Source of the DNA: Deltaproteobacteria bacterium
GTDB taxonomy: Bacteria > Desulfobacterota > Binatia > Binatales > Binataceae
Direction of reading: 5' to 3'
NCBI GenBank assembly: GCA_021780225.1
Contig: JAJXZF010000003.1
Coordinates: 32,474 to 96,473 of the forward strand
Length of the DNA: 64,000 bases
Made by a program: the position numbers and the translations under genes. Under the pieces are notes generated by a model that was given only the letters and a program-made list of their open reading frames with translations, was not told the DNA's origin and did not search any database. This document shows, one piece after another, positions 16,549-25,684 of this stretch (its first letter is position 1; the number at the start of each line of letters is the position of its first letter).

Positions 16549-16825
16549 CTGTGCGTTTTTGTTCGCCTTTTGCTGTCAGCCTATGAGACCGAAGCCGAAT
16601 AGTAGCCAAAGCGGAGATGAGCTTATTGTTGCTAAGACTAACGGCTCTAAGTTCTGACGATGGAACGTCGGAGGCTGGACTTTGCGCAGCACCGCGAACG
16701 TTTGTTAGCGTCTCAGCGTCTCAGAAAGAAGAAGCCTAGTTTTGAACTTTGCGACACCGGAGGCAGCTTCGAGACCGAGCCGTGTCGGGCGTTGGTCTTG
16801 AAATGCAGAAATGAATGGAGCGTTG
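16549..16825. other. Intergenic, no supported gene
   Basis: About 280 bp upstream of the phased repeats and downstream of the leftward epoxide hydrolase-like gene. A 64-codon frame at 16660-16854 runs into the hydrolase in antisense and lacks family features. Composition shifts from AT-rich to the GC-rich backbone near 16820, marking the right edge of the island. Confidence 0.4.
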
Positions 16826-17842
16826 TCAGAGCAGGTCGCGGAGGAAGTCGATAATCGCGGCGTTGACTTCGGACGGCTTCTCCTGCTGCGTCCAGTGTCC
16901 CGAACCCTTGATATGCGCGCGCTTGAGATTCGGAACCCATCGCTCCATCCCGATCGTCTGCTCAGGCCATAGCACCGGATCAAGCTCCGCCGTGATCATC
17001 ATCGACGGTTGATTGACGCGCTCGACCAGATCCGCCGAATCCTCCCAGTTGCGATCGACGTTGCGGTACCAGTTGAGTCCGCCGCGGAAACCGGTTTTGG
17101 TGAAGGCGTTGACGTAAACTTCGAGTTCCTCTTCGCTGATAAACTTGCCGCGCGGCCCGGCGAGCCGATCGGTGATTCCGCCGCCCGCCGGCCCGAAGAC
17201 TCCCGGCGGCGGCCGCAGCGAAACGTCGGGAAGCGGAAACGGATCGGCGTAAAAGCCCGCCAGCGCGCGGCGCACGTCGCGCTCCATCTCGGTTTCGGCC
17301 ACGCCCGGTTGCTGGAAGTAAAGCACGTAATGGAAATTGCCGGCCGCCGCCTGCCGCGCCATCTCGGTTGGCCTGGTCGGCACGGGTTGACGGTTCGTGA
17401 TCCATACGCACTGCGGATGCTCGGGGCTGCCCGGCGTGGACGGGAGCCATCGCGGCATGAACGGCGTGTTGATCGCGACCACGCGCTCGAAGCGCTCCGG
17501 CGCGCGCATCGCGGCGTGCCACACGACCAGTCCGCCCCAGTCGTGGCCGACGATTGCGCACTTGGCGATGCCCATCGCGTCGAGCATCCCGACGAGATCC
17601 TTCACCAGTTCGGTGACGCGGTAGGCCTCGATCGGCTCGGGGCAATCGGTTTCGCCGTAACCGCGCTGGTCGGGAGCGAGCGCGCGGAAGCCGGCTTCGG
17701 CCAGCGCGGGTAGCTGATGCCGCCAGGAGTACCAAAGCTCGGGAAAGCCGTGGCAGAAGAGGACCGGATAACCGCCGCCCGCGTCGGCCACGTGCATCCT
17801 GATACCGTTGGTGTGCACGAACTGATGCCTGATCTCGGTCAT
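16826..17842 (-). CDS. Epoxide-hydrolase-like alpha/beta hydrolase
   Basis: A 338-residue alpha/beta hydrolase. HGFPE at 31-35 is the oxyanion motif of epoxide hydrolases and haloalkane dehalogenases. The nucleophile is Asp101 in GHDWGG, the acid is in TAELDPV near 283-289 and the base His316 in GSGHW. The cap contains candidate ring-opening tyrosines in HYVLYF and LNWYRN, favouring epoxide hydrolase over dehalogenase. It would convert epoxides to diols, fitting a monooxygenase-rich catabolic setting. Leftward, monocistronic. Confidence 0.85.
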   Translation of the reverse strand: MTEIRHQFVHTNGIRMHVADAGGGYPVLFCHGFPELWYSWRHQLPALAEAGFRALAPDQRGYGETDCPEPIEAYRVTELVKDLVGMLDAMGIAKCAIVGHDWGGLVVWHAAMRAPERFERVVAINTPFMPRWLPSTPGSPEHPQCVWITNRQPVPTRPTEMARQAAAGNFHYVLYFQQPGVAETEMERDVRRALAGFYADPFPLPDVSLRPPPGVFGPAGGGITDRLAGPRGKFISEEELEVYVNAFTKTGFRGGLNWYRNVDRNWEDSADLVERVNQPSMMITAELDPVLWPEQTIGMERWVPNLKRAHIKGSGHWTQQEKPSEVNAAIIDFLRDLL

Positions 17843-17976
17843 CGCTGGTCAGCCTCCGCGCGTTGAGCGTACGGCAACCATGACATATAGCGCGTCGGCT
17901 TGCCGCATCGGCGCCGTCGATCGCTCTCCACGAATCGTATATTCAATTCGTCGCGGCCGGATGCGGGACAAGAAAC

Positions 17977-18546
17977 TTGAGCATTCATCATGATCTGATC
18001 ACTTTGGGCAAAACCTTCGCGGTCGCGCTGGCCGTGGGGCTGGACGTGCTGGCGATTTCGGTCGGCGTGGGAATCGCGCAAGTATCGCGCGAGGCGAGTA
18101 TCCGCCTGGGGCTGTCGTTCGCCGGCTCCGAGATCGTGATGCAGGTGGTTGGCTACCAGCTTGGCGTGGGCGCCGGAAGATTGCTGGGCGAAATTGGCGC
18201 TTATGCGGGCGTCGCGCTGCTGGTTGTGGTCGGCGCGATGCTGATTCGGGAGTCCATGCGCGAGGAGCCGGAGCCGAATTTCGAGGCGACGCGCGGTCTC
18301 GGCCTGATTCTGACGTCGCTGTCGATCAGCCTGGATTCGCTGGGCGTCGGCGCGGCGCTGCCGGCCGCAAGAATTCCGCTCGCGCCGCTGCTGATCATGT
18401 TGTGCGGAACAACGACCTGCTTCACGCTGATCGGGCTGAAATTTGGCGGGCGGCTGGGCGAACGATACAAACGCGGGGCGGAACGGGCGGCGGGCGCGCT
18501 GCTGATCGCGCTCGCGATCGCATTCACGATCGAGCGGCTGCTCTGA
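17977..18546 (+). CDS. MntP-like manganese/metal efflux protein
   Basis: A 189-residue membrane protein with six hydrophobic segments in two inverted halves. The paired acidic motifs AVGLDVLAISVGVG (about 19-32) and SLSISLDSLGVGAAL (about 113-127) are the metal-binding signature of the MntP/YebN family. Start TTG 17977 places the first helix directly at the N-terminus; no in-frame ATG is available nearby. I see no yybP-ykoY-like riboswitch in the 134-bp leader. Likely cytoplasmic-membrane Mn(II) export. Confidence 0.78.
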   Translation: MSIHHDLITLGKTFAVALAVGLDVLAISVGVGIAQVSREASIRLGLSFAGSEIVMQVVGYQLGVGAGRLLGEIGAYAGVALLVVVGAMLIRESMREEPEPNFEATRGLGLILTSLSISLDSLGVGAALPAARIPLAPLLIMLCGTTTCFTLIGLKFGGRLGERYKRGAERAAGALLIALAIAFTIERLL

Positions 18547-18574
18547 CGATTAAGCGCCGCGGCTGGCCTTGACG

Positions 18575-19063
18575 CTATTGCCTGATCGATTTGGGCGCGG
18601 TTCCCGGTTGCAGCGAATTGATCGGCGGAGTGGCCGCGTTAATCGTCACGTCGTAGGTTACCTGTTCGCCGCTGGCGAGCGTGGCGTCGATCTTTGAGTG
18701 GCCCGCTTCGGTTCCCAGCAGGACGATATCGCCCGACGGTTGTGGCTCGACGGTCAGCGCGTTCGGATTGGCCACCGTTTTGGTTGCGGCGGCGACGCCC
18801 TTTTTCAATCCGGTGATGGTATAAACCGCGCCTTTATCGACTGAAATTTTGATGATGCGGCGTTTTTTGGCCGGTTCTTCCTTTTTGTGATGAGCGGTTT
18901 TGGCGGAGGCCTTGGGACTCGCCTGCGCGCTGGGCGCGGGGCTGGCTTGCGCGCGCGCGGCGGAAGCGTCCGCGAAAATTCCGCATGCGACGGCGGCGAC
19001 GGCCGCGAGCGCGAGCATCGCGCGCCACGGCTTTTTTCGATCCGGTCCATTTGGATTGCCCAT
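18575..19063 (-). CDS. Exported protein with secretin/pilus N-terminal-like domain
   Basis: A 162-residue protein from ATG 19063. A signal peptide (RAMLALAAVAAVACGIFADASAARA) is followed by an Ala/Ser/Pro/Lys linker. A single 75-residue domain beginning RRIIKISVDKGAVYTI contains VANPNALTV and LLGTEAGHSKIDA. This spacing recalls the short beta domain at the N-terminus of CpaC/RhcC-type secretins (VANP..V..; GTEAGxTxI). No secretin barrel follows and no secretion genes are adjacent, so it is an orphan periplasmic domain. Function unknown. Confidence 0.6.
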   Translation of the reverse strand: MGNPNGPDRKKPWRAMLALAAVAAVACGIFADASAARAQASPAPSAQASPKASAKTAHHKKEEPAKKRRIIKISVDKGAVYTITGLKKGVAAATKTVANPNALTVEPQPSGDIVLLGTEAGHSKIDATLASGEQVTYDVTINAATPPINSLQPGTAPKSIRQ

Positions 19064-19255
19064 CGCGCTGTCGCCCCCTCCCGTCAGCCTCGAAACCCGC
19101 GTCCGTATCGGTGTTGCGAGCGTTTTATCGAATCGGCGGTTCACTTGGAAGCCGGGTTTCCGGCGACAGGTGTCGCCGCGACCGCGATGCGTCGGCCGGC
19201 CGAGCGTCAGGGCCGGGTTGGTCTGCCGCCGAACCGGAGCAAATTCCTGTCCGTC

Positions 19256-19460
19256 TAGTGTGGCGTCCCGCAAATAAGTTTGCACTCGCGTCTACCTTGC
19301 GCTCGGCGTGGATGCCCGGATCAAGTCCGGGCATGACCAACTCTGTTTGCCATTGCCGGGCATGGACCCGGCAATCCATCCCTTGCCGCCCCGCGGCGGG
19401 TGACCTGCGCGCCAAGCCGATAAGGCATCAGAGGGAAGTTATTTGCGGGACATCACACTA
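19256..19460 (+). repeat. Dispersed 205-bp TIR element, copy C
   Basis: Core 19258-19458 with flanking TA at 19256-19257 and 19459-19460. Left end GTGTGGCGTCCCGCAAATAA; right end TTATTTGCGGGACATCACAC, so the terminal repeat has two mismatches. Both internal palindromes are present. It lies between the exported-protein start (19063) and the amidohydrolase (19618). The rest of that 554-bp gap shows no gene. Confidence 0.9.
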
Positions 19461-19617
19461 GCGACGCGGCGAAACGGCGCGAATCCAGGCGAAGAAATGT
19501 CATATTCGACTGATATTCGCCGGAAACGCGAAACCGGTTGTCCTTGCCCTTTGGCGCGCGACCTGCGATAGAGAAGATATAAACAAGCCTTCACTAAATC
19601 ATTAGGAGGGACTGCCG

Positions 19618-20769
19618 ATGGCTCCGGAAAATCCGGTGATTTCGGCCGACTCGCACATGATGGAGCCGGCCGAGTTGTGGACTGAACGGCTCGACGAAAA
19701 ATTTCGCGATCGCGCGCCGCGCGTGATCCGCAGCGAGAGCAAGGGCGATTTTCTGTTCGTCGCGCCGGGAATCTCGCCGTTTCCGGTCGCGGGCGGATTC
19801 GCGGCGGGGCGCAGCGGCAAGGAACTGAAAGAATTCCTGGGGCGCGCCAACCGTCAGGACGGATACGAGGCGGCGCGTCCGAGCGGATGGGATCCGGTCG
19901 AGCGGATCAAGGATCAGGATATCGACGGGGTGCGCGCCGAGGTGCTCTACACGACGCTCGGTATGCCGTTGTTCGGGCTGGACGACGCGGAGTTGCAGCG
20001 CGCCTGCTTCCGCGTCTTCAACGACTGGGTGGCGGAGTTCGCGTCGCACGACCGCAAGCGGTTCCATCCGATAGCGCTGGTCTCGCTCGAGGATATCGGC
20101 GAGGGCGTGCGGGAACTGGAGCGGGCGGCGCGGATCGGGCTCAAGGGCGCGATGATCTGGGGTGCGCCGCCGCGCGAGAAACCCTATTATCTGCGCGACT
20201 ACGATCCGTTCTGGCGGGCGGCGCAGGAACTGCGGATGCCGCTGTCGCTGCACGTCGTGACCGGCAAGAAGCCGCCGAAATCGAAGGATGAGCGCGAAAA
20301 GATCAAGTCGCGCAATCCGTCCTTCGCGCGCGGCTATATGAATCTGATCCACGAGGTGCAGAAGTCGCTGACCGACGTCATTTTCGGCGGCGTGCTGATG
20401 CGCTTTCCGGAATTGCGCATCGTTTCGGCGGAAAACGACACCGGATGGATCGCGCATTACATGTACCGGCTCGACCACGCGTTCGAGAAATTCGGCGCGC
20501 TTTCGACCGAGCCGCTGGACATGAAGCCGAGCGAGTACGTGCGGCGCCAGATGTGGGCGACGTTCCAGGACGATCCGATCGGGCCGATGCTGTTCAAGTA
20601 TTTCGGCGAGGATCGGTTCATGTGGGCGTCGGACTTTCCGCATACCGATTCGACGTGGCCCAATTCGCTGAAGGTGATCGAAGAGGATTTCCGCGGCGTT
20701 CCGGACGGCGTGAAGAACAAGATAATCAGCCGCAATGCGGCGGAGCTGTATCGCATAGAATTGAACTGA
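19618..20769 (+). CDS. Amidohydrolase 2 (ACMSD/TIM-barrel) family protein
   Basis: A 383-residue metal-dependent hydrolase or decarboxylase of COG2159 type. The N-terminal metal motif is VISADSHMMEPAELW (8-22). A central catalytic-barrel His is in SLHVVTG, and the late Asp is in WASDFPHTDSTWPNS near 340-354. Segments such as GYMNLIHEVQKSLTDVIFGGVLMRFPEL are typical of the actinobacterial/Binatota-type family found with LLM and CoA genes. A clear AGGAGG site precedes ATG 19618. Probably co-transcribed with the deacylase 86 bp downstream. The substrate is unknown. Confidence 0.85.
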   Translation: MAPENPVISADSHMMEPAELWTERLDEKFRDRAPRVIRSESKGDFLFVAPGISPFPVAGGFAAGRSGKELKEFLGRANRQDGYEAARPSGWDPVERIKDQDIDGVRAEVLYTTLGMPLFGLDDAELQRACFRVFNDWVAEFASHDRKRFHPIALVSLEDIGEGVRELERAARIGLKGAMIWGAPPREKPYYLRDYDPFWRAAQELRMPLSLHVVTGKKPPKSKDEREKIKSRNPSFARGYMNLIHEVQKSLTDVIFGGVLMRFPELRIVSAENDTGWIAHYMYRLDHAFEKFGALSTEPLDMKPSEYVRRQMWATFQDDPIGPMLFKYFGEDRFMWASDFPHTDSTWPNSLKVIEEDFRGVPDGVKNKIISRNAAELYRIELN

Positions 20770-20775
20770 GTATTC

Positions 20776-20804
20776 GATCCGCGGCGAGGATCGCGCCGCG
20801 GATC
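20776..20804. repeat. Inverted repeat between amidohydrolase genes
   Basis: GATCCGCGGCG / CGCCGCGGATC, an 11-bp perfect stem with a 7-nt loop, directly after the amidohydrolase stop. No U-tract follows, so it may stabilise the 3' end or regulate the next gene rather than terminate. Confidence 0.45.
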
Positions 20805-20855
20805 ACGGATTGCGCGGCGGCGCAACGGGGCGACGCCCCGCACAGGGGAAGTTCG

Positions 20856-22535
20856 ATGGCATACGACCTGGTAATCAAAAACGGCACGGTGGTTGACGGC
20901 CTCGGCGCGCCGCGGTTTCGCGCGGACGTCGCGGTGGAGGGCGATCGGATCGCCGAAATCGGCAAGGTGAGCGAACGCGGAAAACGCGAGATTGACGCCT
21001 CGGAATTGATCGTCGCGCCGGGCTTCGTCGATCCGCATACTCATTACGACGCCCAGATCTGCTGGGACCCGATGCTGAGCTGCACGTCGTGGCACGGAAT
21101 CACCACGGTCGTGATGGGCAACTGCGGCGTCGGCGTGGCGCCGTGCAAGCCCGACAATCGCGAAGTCACCGCGTGGGACCTGACCAACGTCGAGGCGATT
21201 CCCTACGAATCGCTGGCCAAGGGCGTGACGTGGGATTGGATAACCTTTCCTGAATTTATGAACGCCGCGCAGAAGCGTCGCGCCGGAATCAACCTCGGAT
21301 TCCTCGCCCCGCTGACGCCGTTCCGCCATTTCGTGATGGGCAAGGAGTCGATGGAGCGGGCCGCGACCGAAACGGAGACGAAGCAGATCGCCGCCCTGAT
21401 CGACGAGGCGATGGCGGCCGGCGCGATGGGAATTTCGACCACCACGTTGGCGCAGCATATCGGCTTTCAGGGCACGCCGCTGGCCTGCCGGCTGGCGAGC
21501 AAGGACGAGCTCAAGGCTTACGCCAACGTGCTCCGGCGCCAGCGCAAGGGATCGATGGAGGTGGCGCTGACGAAAAAGATCGGCCGCGTCAGCGACAGCG
21601 AATACGAACTGCTCGACATGCTGCTGACCGAAAGCGGCCGGCCGGTGACCTGGCTGGCGATGGCGACGACGCCGAAGAATCCAGAGCGCGTCTATGAAAC
21701 CCTGACCCGGTTGGAGCCGCTCATCCGGCGCGGCGGACTGCCGCAAGTGCTGTGCAAGCCGTTCGTCGCGCAGCTCGATTTGCGCAATCCGTTCACGTTC
21801 TCGGATATGCAATCGTGGAACCGCGCCTTCAATCAGCCGGTCGAAGAGCAGAAGCGGATTTACGCCGATCCGGGATTTCGCGCGGCGTTCCGCAAAGATT
21901 TGCAAAGCCCGCATCTGTTCAACGGCAAATGGCATCGCGTGGAAATTCTCGAAGCCGCCAACCCGGCGCTCAAGCAGTACGAACGCAAGACCATCGGCGA
22001 GGTCGCGGAGGAGCGCCGCGAAGATCCGCTGGATACGTTCCTCGACCTCGCGATCAAGGACGATCTGAATATTCAGTTCACGATGGCGCAGTATCATGAA
22101 GAGGGAATCCGCAATCTGATCAACGATCCGCGCACGTTGATCGGCCTGTCGGACGGCGGCGCGCACGTCGACATGCTGTGCGACGCCGGCTACGCCACCT
22201 ATCTGCTCGGCAACTGGGTGCGCCGGCGCGAAGCGATTTCGCTGGAGCGCGCGGTCCAGCGCATCACGTCCGAACCGGCGGATTTCTTCGGCATCCGCGA
22301 TCGCGGCCGGCTGAAGGCGGGGCTTAAGGCGGACATCGCGATTTTCGATTACAACACGGTCGATTCCGGCAAGCGGGCGCGGATGCAGAACGATCTGCCG
22401 GGCGGCGCGCGGCGGCTGGTGATGCCGGCGGAGGGTATCGAGTACACGGTGGTCAACGGCAGCGTCTTGTTCGAGCACGGCAAGCATACCGGTGCGCTGC
22501 CGGGCGAAGTGGTGCGTTCGACGCCGGCCGATTGA
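20856..22535 (+). CDS. N-acyl-D-amino-acid deacylase family amidohydrolase
   Basis: A 559-residue amidohydrolase of the D-aminoacylase group. The N-terminal beta sandwich MAYDLVIKNGTVVDGLGAPRF is followed by the metal motif PGFVDPHTHYDAQ near 51-63. The Cys-containing loop GNCGVGVAPC near 88-97 is characteristic of this group. Metal or substrate residues continue in LSDGGAHVDMLCDAGYATYLLG near 428-449, and the C-terminal sandwich includes GLKADIAIFD. ATG 20856 follows AGGGGAAG; the frame extends far upstream, but only in antisense-like sequence. It hydrolyses amide or cyclic amide bonds. A terminator follows. Confidence 0.87.
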   Translation: MAYDLVIKNGTVVDGLGAPRFRADVAVEGDRIAEIGKVSERGKREIDASELIVAPGFVDPHTHYDAQICWDPMLSCTSWHGITTVVMGNCGVGVAPCKPDNREVTAWDLTNVEAIPYESLAKGVTWDWITFPEFMNAAQKRRAGINLGFLAPLTPFRHFVMGKESMERAATETETKQIAALIDEAMAAGAMGISTTTLAQHIGFQGTPLACRLASKDELKAYANVLRRQRKGSMEVALTKKIGRVSDSEYELLDMLLTESGRPVTWLAMATTPKNPERVYETLTRLEPLIRRGGLPQVLCKPFVAQLDLRNPFTFSDMQSWNRAFNQPVEEQKRIYADPGFRAAFRKDLQSPHLFNGKWHRVEILEAANPALKQYERKTIGEVAEERREDPLDTFLDLAIKDDLNIQFTMAQYHEEGIRNLINDPRTLIGLSDGGAHVDMLCDAGYATYLLGNWVRRREAISLERAVQRITSEPADFFGIRDRGRLKAGLKADIAIFDYNTVDSGKRARMQNDLPGGARRLVMPAEGIEYTVVNGSVLFEHGKHTGALPGEVVRSTPAD

Positions 22536-22584
22536 GGAATCGCCGCCCACCGCGAAGCGAACGGAAAATAGTCAGCAGGGGCAC

Positions 22585-22614
22585 GGCGGCCGCGAGGCCG
22601 CCGCGCCGTTTTTT
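22585..22614 (+). terminator. Intrinsic terminator after deacylase
   Basis: Stem GGCGGCC-GCGA-GGCCGCC at 22585-22602, then GCGCCG and a run of T to 22614. It closes the 19618-22535 unit and faces the leftward gene ending at 22668. Confidence 0.7.
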
Positions 22615-22667
22615 CGCGTGCGGCGGTTTCGATCGGATTGGAAAGGTTCGTATGGCGGCTGGCTATT

Positions 22668-24041
22668 TTAGGGCGGCTTGACGCCCGCGAGGCGCCATCC
22701 GGGATGGTCCGCCGCGAGGCGCGCGTGTCCGGCTCCGAAGAAACTCTCGCGCAATGTGCCATCCGGGGTTGGTTCAGAAAGCCGTCCGCGGCGGCGCAGC
22801 ACCGGCACGACCAGATCGATGAAATCGGTGAAGCTGCCGGGCTGATAAATCGGCACCAGATTGACGCCGTCGATATCGGCTTCGTCGGCCCATCGCTCGA
22901 TTTCGTCGGCGACGCGTTCGGGCGAACCGACGGCGAGCGGAATCAGGCTGGCGAGCTTCATCTCCTCGCGCGCGTCCGCGAGCGTCGCGATACCTCCGGG
23001 ATGCGCGGCCGTGAACCATCGCGCCGCCGCCTTGATGCCCTCGGAGTCGAGTTGGTCAAGGCGGTCGTCGTCCTTGAATTGCGCAAGGTCGATGCCGGTC
23101 CATCCGCCGAACAGCGCCAAGCCGCCTTCGGGACTGGCGTAGGAGCGCAGCCGCGCCTCCTTCAGGCGCGCCTCTTCGCCGGTTTCGGCGACAATCACGG
23201 CGAGGCCCGCGAGCAACTTGAGATTGCGCGGATCGCGGCCTTCGGCGGCCGCGGCGGCGCGGATCCGGGCGACGCGGGGGCGGGCCGCCGCGACGTTCGG
23301 GTAGGTGACGAAAATCGCCTCGCCGTGGCGCGCGCCGAAACGCACGCCGCGGCTGGATTGTCCCGCCTGCAGCAGAAACGGCGTGCGCTGCGGCGAGGGT
23401 TCGCACATGTGCGGACCGGCCACGGCATAGTAACGGCCGCGATAATCGATTGGATGGACGCGCGCGGGATCGATATGCATGTCGCGCGCGCTGTCGCGCA
23501 CCATCGCGCCGTCCTCCCAGCTCGCCTCCCAGAGTTTATACGCCACCTCCATATACTCTTCGGCGCGCTCGTAGCGGTCGTTGTGAGGCAGGCGATCGCC
23601 CAGCCCGTTGCGCGCGGCGCTCTCCAGATATGAAGTGACTATGTTCCAGCCGACGCGTCCGCCGGTGAAATGGTCGAGCGACGAGAACAACTTGGCGGTA
23701 TGGAACGGCGGATAATAAGTCGTGCTGTAGGTGGCGATGAATCCGAGCCGCCGCGTCGCCATCGCGAGCGCCGGAAAGAGCACCGTCGGATCGTTGCCGG
23801 GGAATTGCACGGCGTGCCGCACGCCCATCTCGGCGCCGCCCTTGTAAATGTCGTAAACGCCGTGGACGTCGGCGAAAAAGAGCGAATCGAAACCGGCCTC
23901 GTCGAGCATCCGCGCCAGTTCGACCCAGTGGCCAAGGCGTTTGTAATCCTCCGAGGTGCGATCGCGCGGATTGCGGAATTGGCCGAACGACTGCAGCGCC
24001 GCGCAACATTGGTTGAAGGCGTTGAGGTGAATCGTCTTCAT
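22668..24041 (-). CDS. NtaA/SnaA/DszA-type FMN-dependent monooxygenase
   Basis: A 457-residue long-form luciferase-like monooxygenase. Diagnostic segments include MKTIHLNAFNQCCAALQSFGQFRNP at the start and SLFFADVHGVYDIY near 53-66. ATYSTTYYPPFHTAKLFSSLDHFTGGRVGWNIVTSYLESAARN near 103-145 is the family signature. IDYRGRYYAVAGPHM and QAGQSSRGVRFGARHGEAIFVTYPN follow. Relatives use FMNH2 from a separate reductase to cleave C-N or C-S bonds or carry out Baeyer-Villiger steps. No flavin reductase is adjacent. The SDR upstream (24079-24834) is on the same strand, 37 bp away. Confidence 0.88.
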   Translation of the reverse strand: MKTIHLNAFNQCCAALQSFGQFRNPRDRTSEDYKRLGHWVELARMLDEAGFDSLFFADVHGVYDIYKGGAEMGVRHAVQFPGNDPTVLFPALAMATRRLGFIATYSTTYYPPFHTAKLFSSLDHFTGGRVGWNIVTSYLESAARNGLGDRLPHNDRYERAEEYMEVAYKLWEASWEDGAMVRDSARDMHIDPARVHPIDYRGRYYAVAGPHMCEPSPQRTPFLLQAGQSSRGVRFGARHGEAIFVTYPNVAAARPRVARIRAAAAAEGRDPRNLKLLAGLAVIVAETGEEARLKEARLRSYASPEGGLALFGGWTGIDLAQFKDDDRLDQLDSEGIKAAARWFTAAHPGGIATLADAREEMKLASLIPLAVGSPERVADEIERWADEADIDGVNLVPIYQPGSFTDFIDLVVPVLRRRGRLSEPTPDGTLRESFFGAGHARLAADHPGWRLAGVKPP

Positions 24042-24078
24042 CGCGTCAATGGGTCGCGGCGCCGCAATCCGGCGCGAT

Positions 24079-24834
24079 CTAGCTGATGGTCCAGCCGCCG
24101 TCGATCACGAACGGCGCGCCGGTCGCGAAAGATGCGTCGTCGCTGGCGAGAAACAGGGCGACCTTGGCGATTTCATCCGCCTCGGCCATCCTGCCGAACA
24201 CCGAAATGCGGTTGAGAGCGTGTTGTTTCGGCGGCTCGCCCTTGCGTATCCGCTGCGCCATCGCGGTTTCGATCGCGCCGGGACAGATCGAGTTGACGCG
24301 GATGTTGTAACGCCCGTATTCGAGCGCGGCGACGCGGGTGAGCGCAATCACGCCGGCTTTGGAGGCCGAATAGGCGGCTCCGCCCTTGATCGCGACCATC
24401 CCGGCGATCGAGGCCTGATTGATGATCGAACCGCCGCCCGCTTTGACCATGTGCGGCAGCGCGTACTTCATCCCGAGGAATACGCCGCGCAGATTGATCG
24501 CGATGACGCGATCGAACTGCTCTTCCGTCATGTTGGCGACGTAGTTGGAATCGCCCTCAATGCCGGCGTTGTTGTACACGATGGCCGGCGGGCCGAGTTT
24601 CGCGACGGTTTCCTCGACCATGCGGCGGGCGTCTTCGCTTTTCGAAACGTCGGCGCGAATCGCGATCGCGTGACCGCCGCTGGCGGTTATCGCCGCGGCG
24701 GTCTCTTTGACTTGCGCCTCGTTGATATCGACCGCGGCGACGCGCGCGCCCTCCTTGGCGAAAAGAATCGCGGCGGCTTTGCCCATTCCCGAACCGGCGC
24801 CTGTGATGAGCGCAATTTTATTGGCGAGTTTCAC
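24079..24834 (-). CDS. SDR-family oxidoreductase
   Basis: A 251-residue classical SDR. The TGAGSGMG loop is at about 9-16, NNAG at about 87-90 and the catalytic YSASK at about 154-158 with the preceding Ser in QASIAG. The C-terminus ends GAPFVIDGGWTIS. Start GTG 24834 is selected because GGAGAAGGGAG lies just upstream and VKLANKIALITG is the normal SDR beginning. The 18 codons before it look non-coding. Probably first gene of an operon with the NtaA-type monooxygenase, oxidising an alcohol intermediate to ketone or the reverse. Confidence 0.9.
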   Translation of the reverse strand: MKLANKIALITGAGSGMGKAAAILFAKEGARVAAVDINEAQVKETAAAITASGGHAIAIRADVSKSEDARRMVEETVAKLGPPAIVYNNAGIEGDSNYVANMTEEQFDRVIAINLRGVFLGMKYALPHMVKAGGGSIINQASIAGMVAIKGGAAYSASKAGVIALTRVAALEYGRYNIRVNSICPGAIETAMAQRIRKGEPPKQHALNRISVFGRMAEADEIAKVALFLASDDASFATGAPFVIDGGWTIS

Positions 24835-24925
24835 GATAATCTCCCTTCTCCGGATCGCCGTGGTTTGCCGGCGCCGATCATGCTGCAATTATCTCCGGCA
24901 ATCGAATAACATTTAATTTTCGCAA

Positions 24926-25672
24926 ATGAAAAGGATTTCATCGACCTCCGGATGGCGCCTGATTTGGTTGAGTCTCGCCCTTTTGGGATTATGCGCGACC
25001 GCGGCGTATGCGCAGAATTCGTTCGTAATTCCGGCCCCGCAAATGCAAAGCCAGCCGACGCCGAGCTACCGGCCACGCCCGACGCCCCGACCGACGCCGC
25101 CGCGACACAACGTCGTGACGGTACCGGTGCAGCCAACACCGTCACCGCCGCCGTCTCCTCCGCCACCGCCGCCACCACCTCCAACTCCGCCAGAGGCGGT
25201 CGCGCCGCCGGCGCAACCGATTCTGCCGGCGGTATTCAGGGGATGCTGGGAAGGCGAAGTCTCGGTGCTCGATTCGATCGAAAGGTTGCCGGGAGCGCCG
25301 CCGGTCGGTTACTGGACGCCGAAGACCTACCGAATGTGCTACAAGCGCGTCGGATATGGTCCGTTCCAACTGACCTTCACGGAGGCCGGCATCCAGCGCA
25401 ACCGCATGATCACGAATGCGCAGGGCACGATGGACGTGGTTTCGACGGACGGCCGAACCTATGCGACGCTGCGCGCGTTACTGCATTTCGACGAATATCA
25501 CAGCCGCGGCTACTTCCGCGGTTTGACGTTTCCGGTCGACGAAGTCACCAAGCTGCAATGCCAGATAGAGCCGGACGGAATGCACGTAATCGGCAGCGTC
25601 TATGGGATGCGCAATACGCAGCCGTGGTTTCGCGCCTATTGGCACGCGGTATTCGTGCACGTGCCGGGATAA
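24926..25672 (+). CDS. Exported protein with proline-rich linker
   Basis: A 248-residue protein. The signal peptide (residues 1-29, cleaved after AYA) is followed by a 65-residue Pro-rich spacer with a run of nine prolines. The globular C-terminal domain of about 150 residues starts at AVFRGCWEG. The domain has four Cys (GCWEG, RMCYK, LQCQIE and others) and many aromatic residues, with a lipocalin- or beta-sandwich-like feel but no recognised family. The Pro-rich part probably spans peptidoglycan. It is convergent with the CoA-transferase subunit, 12 bp apart. Confidence 0.7.
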   Translation: MKRISSTSGWRLIWLSLALLGLCATAAYAQNSFVIPAPQMQSQPTPSYRPRPTPRPTPPRHNVVTVPVQPTPSPPPSPPPPPPPPPTPPEAVAPPAQPILPAVFRGCWEGEVSVLDSIERLPGAPPVGYWTPKTYRMCYKRVGYGPFQLTFTEAGIQRNRMITNAQGTMDVVSTDGRTYATLRALLHFDEYHSRGYFRGLTFPVDEVTKLQCQIEPDGMHVIGSVYGMRNTQPWFRAYWHAVFVHVPG

Positions 25673-25684
25673 GGGTTTGTCGCG

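Noticed and set aside
14842..16820. Interpreting the island as a prophage or plasmid remnant
   Set aside because: There is no integrase, no structural phage gene, no origin and no flanking direct repeat that I can see; only composition and the HNH protein point that way.
16660..16854. 64-codon plus-strand frame upstream of the epoxide hydrolase-like gene
   Set aside because: No family features, and it runs antisense into the hydrolase.
17843..17976. A manganese riboswitch (yybP-ykoY type) ahead of the MntP-like gene
   Set aside because: The leader is short and I cannot find the conserved loop sequences of that element.
20457..22550. A 697-codon open frame on the minus strand across the deacylase gene
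   Set aside because: It is the antisense shadow of a GC-rich gene with real metal-binding motifs on the plus strand. Its translation is Arg/His/Gln-rich without any family signature.
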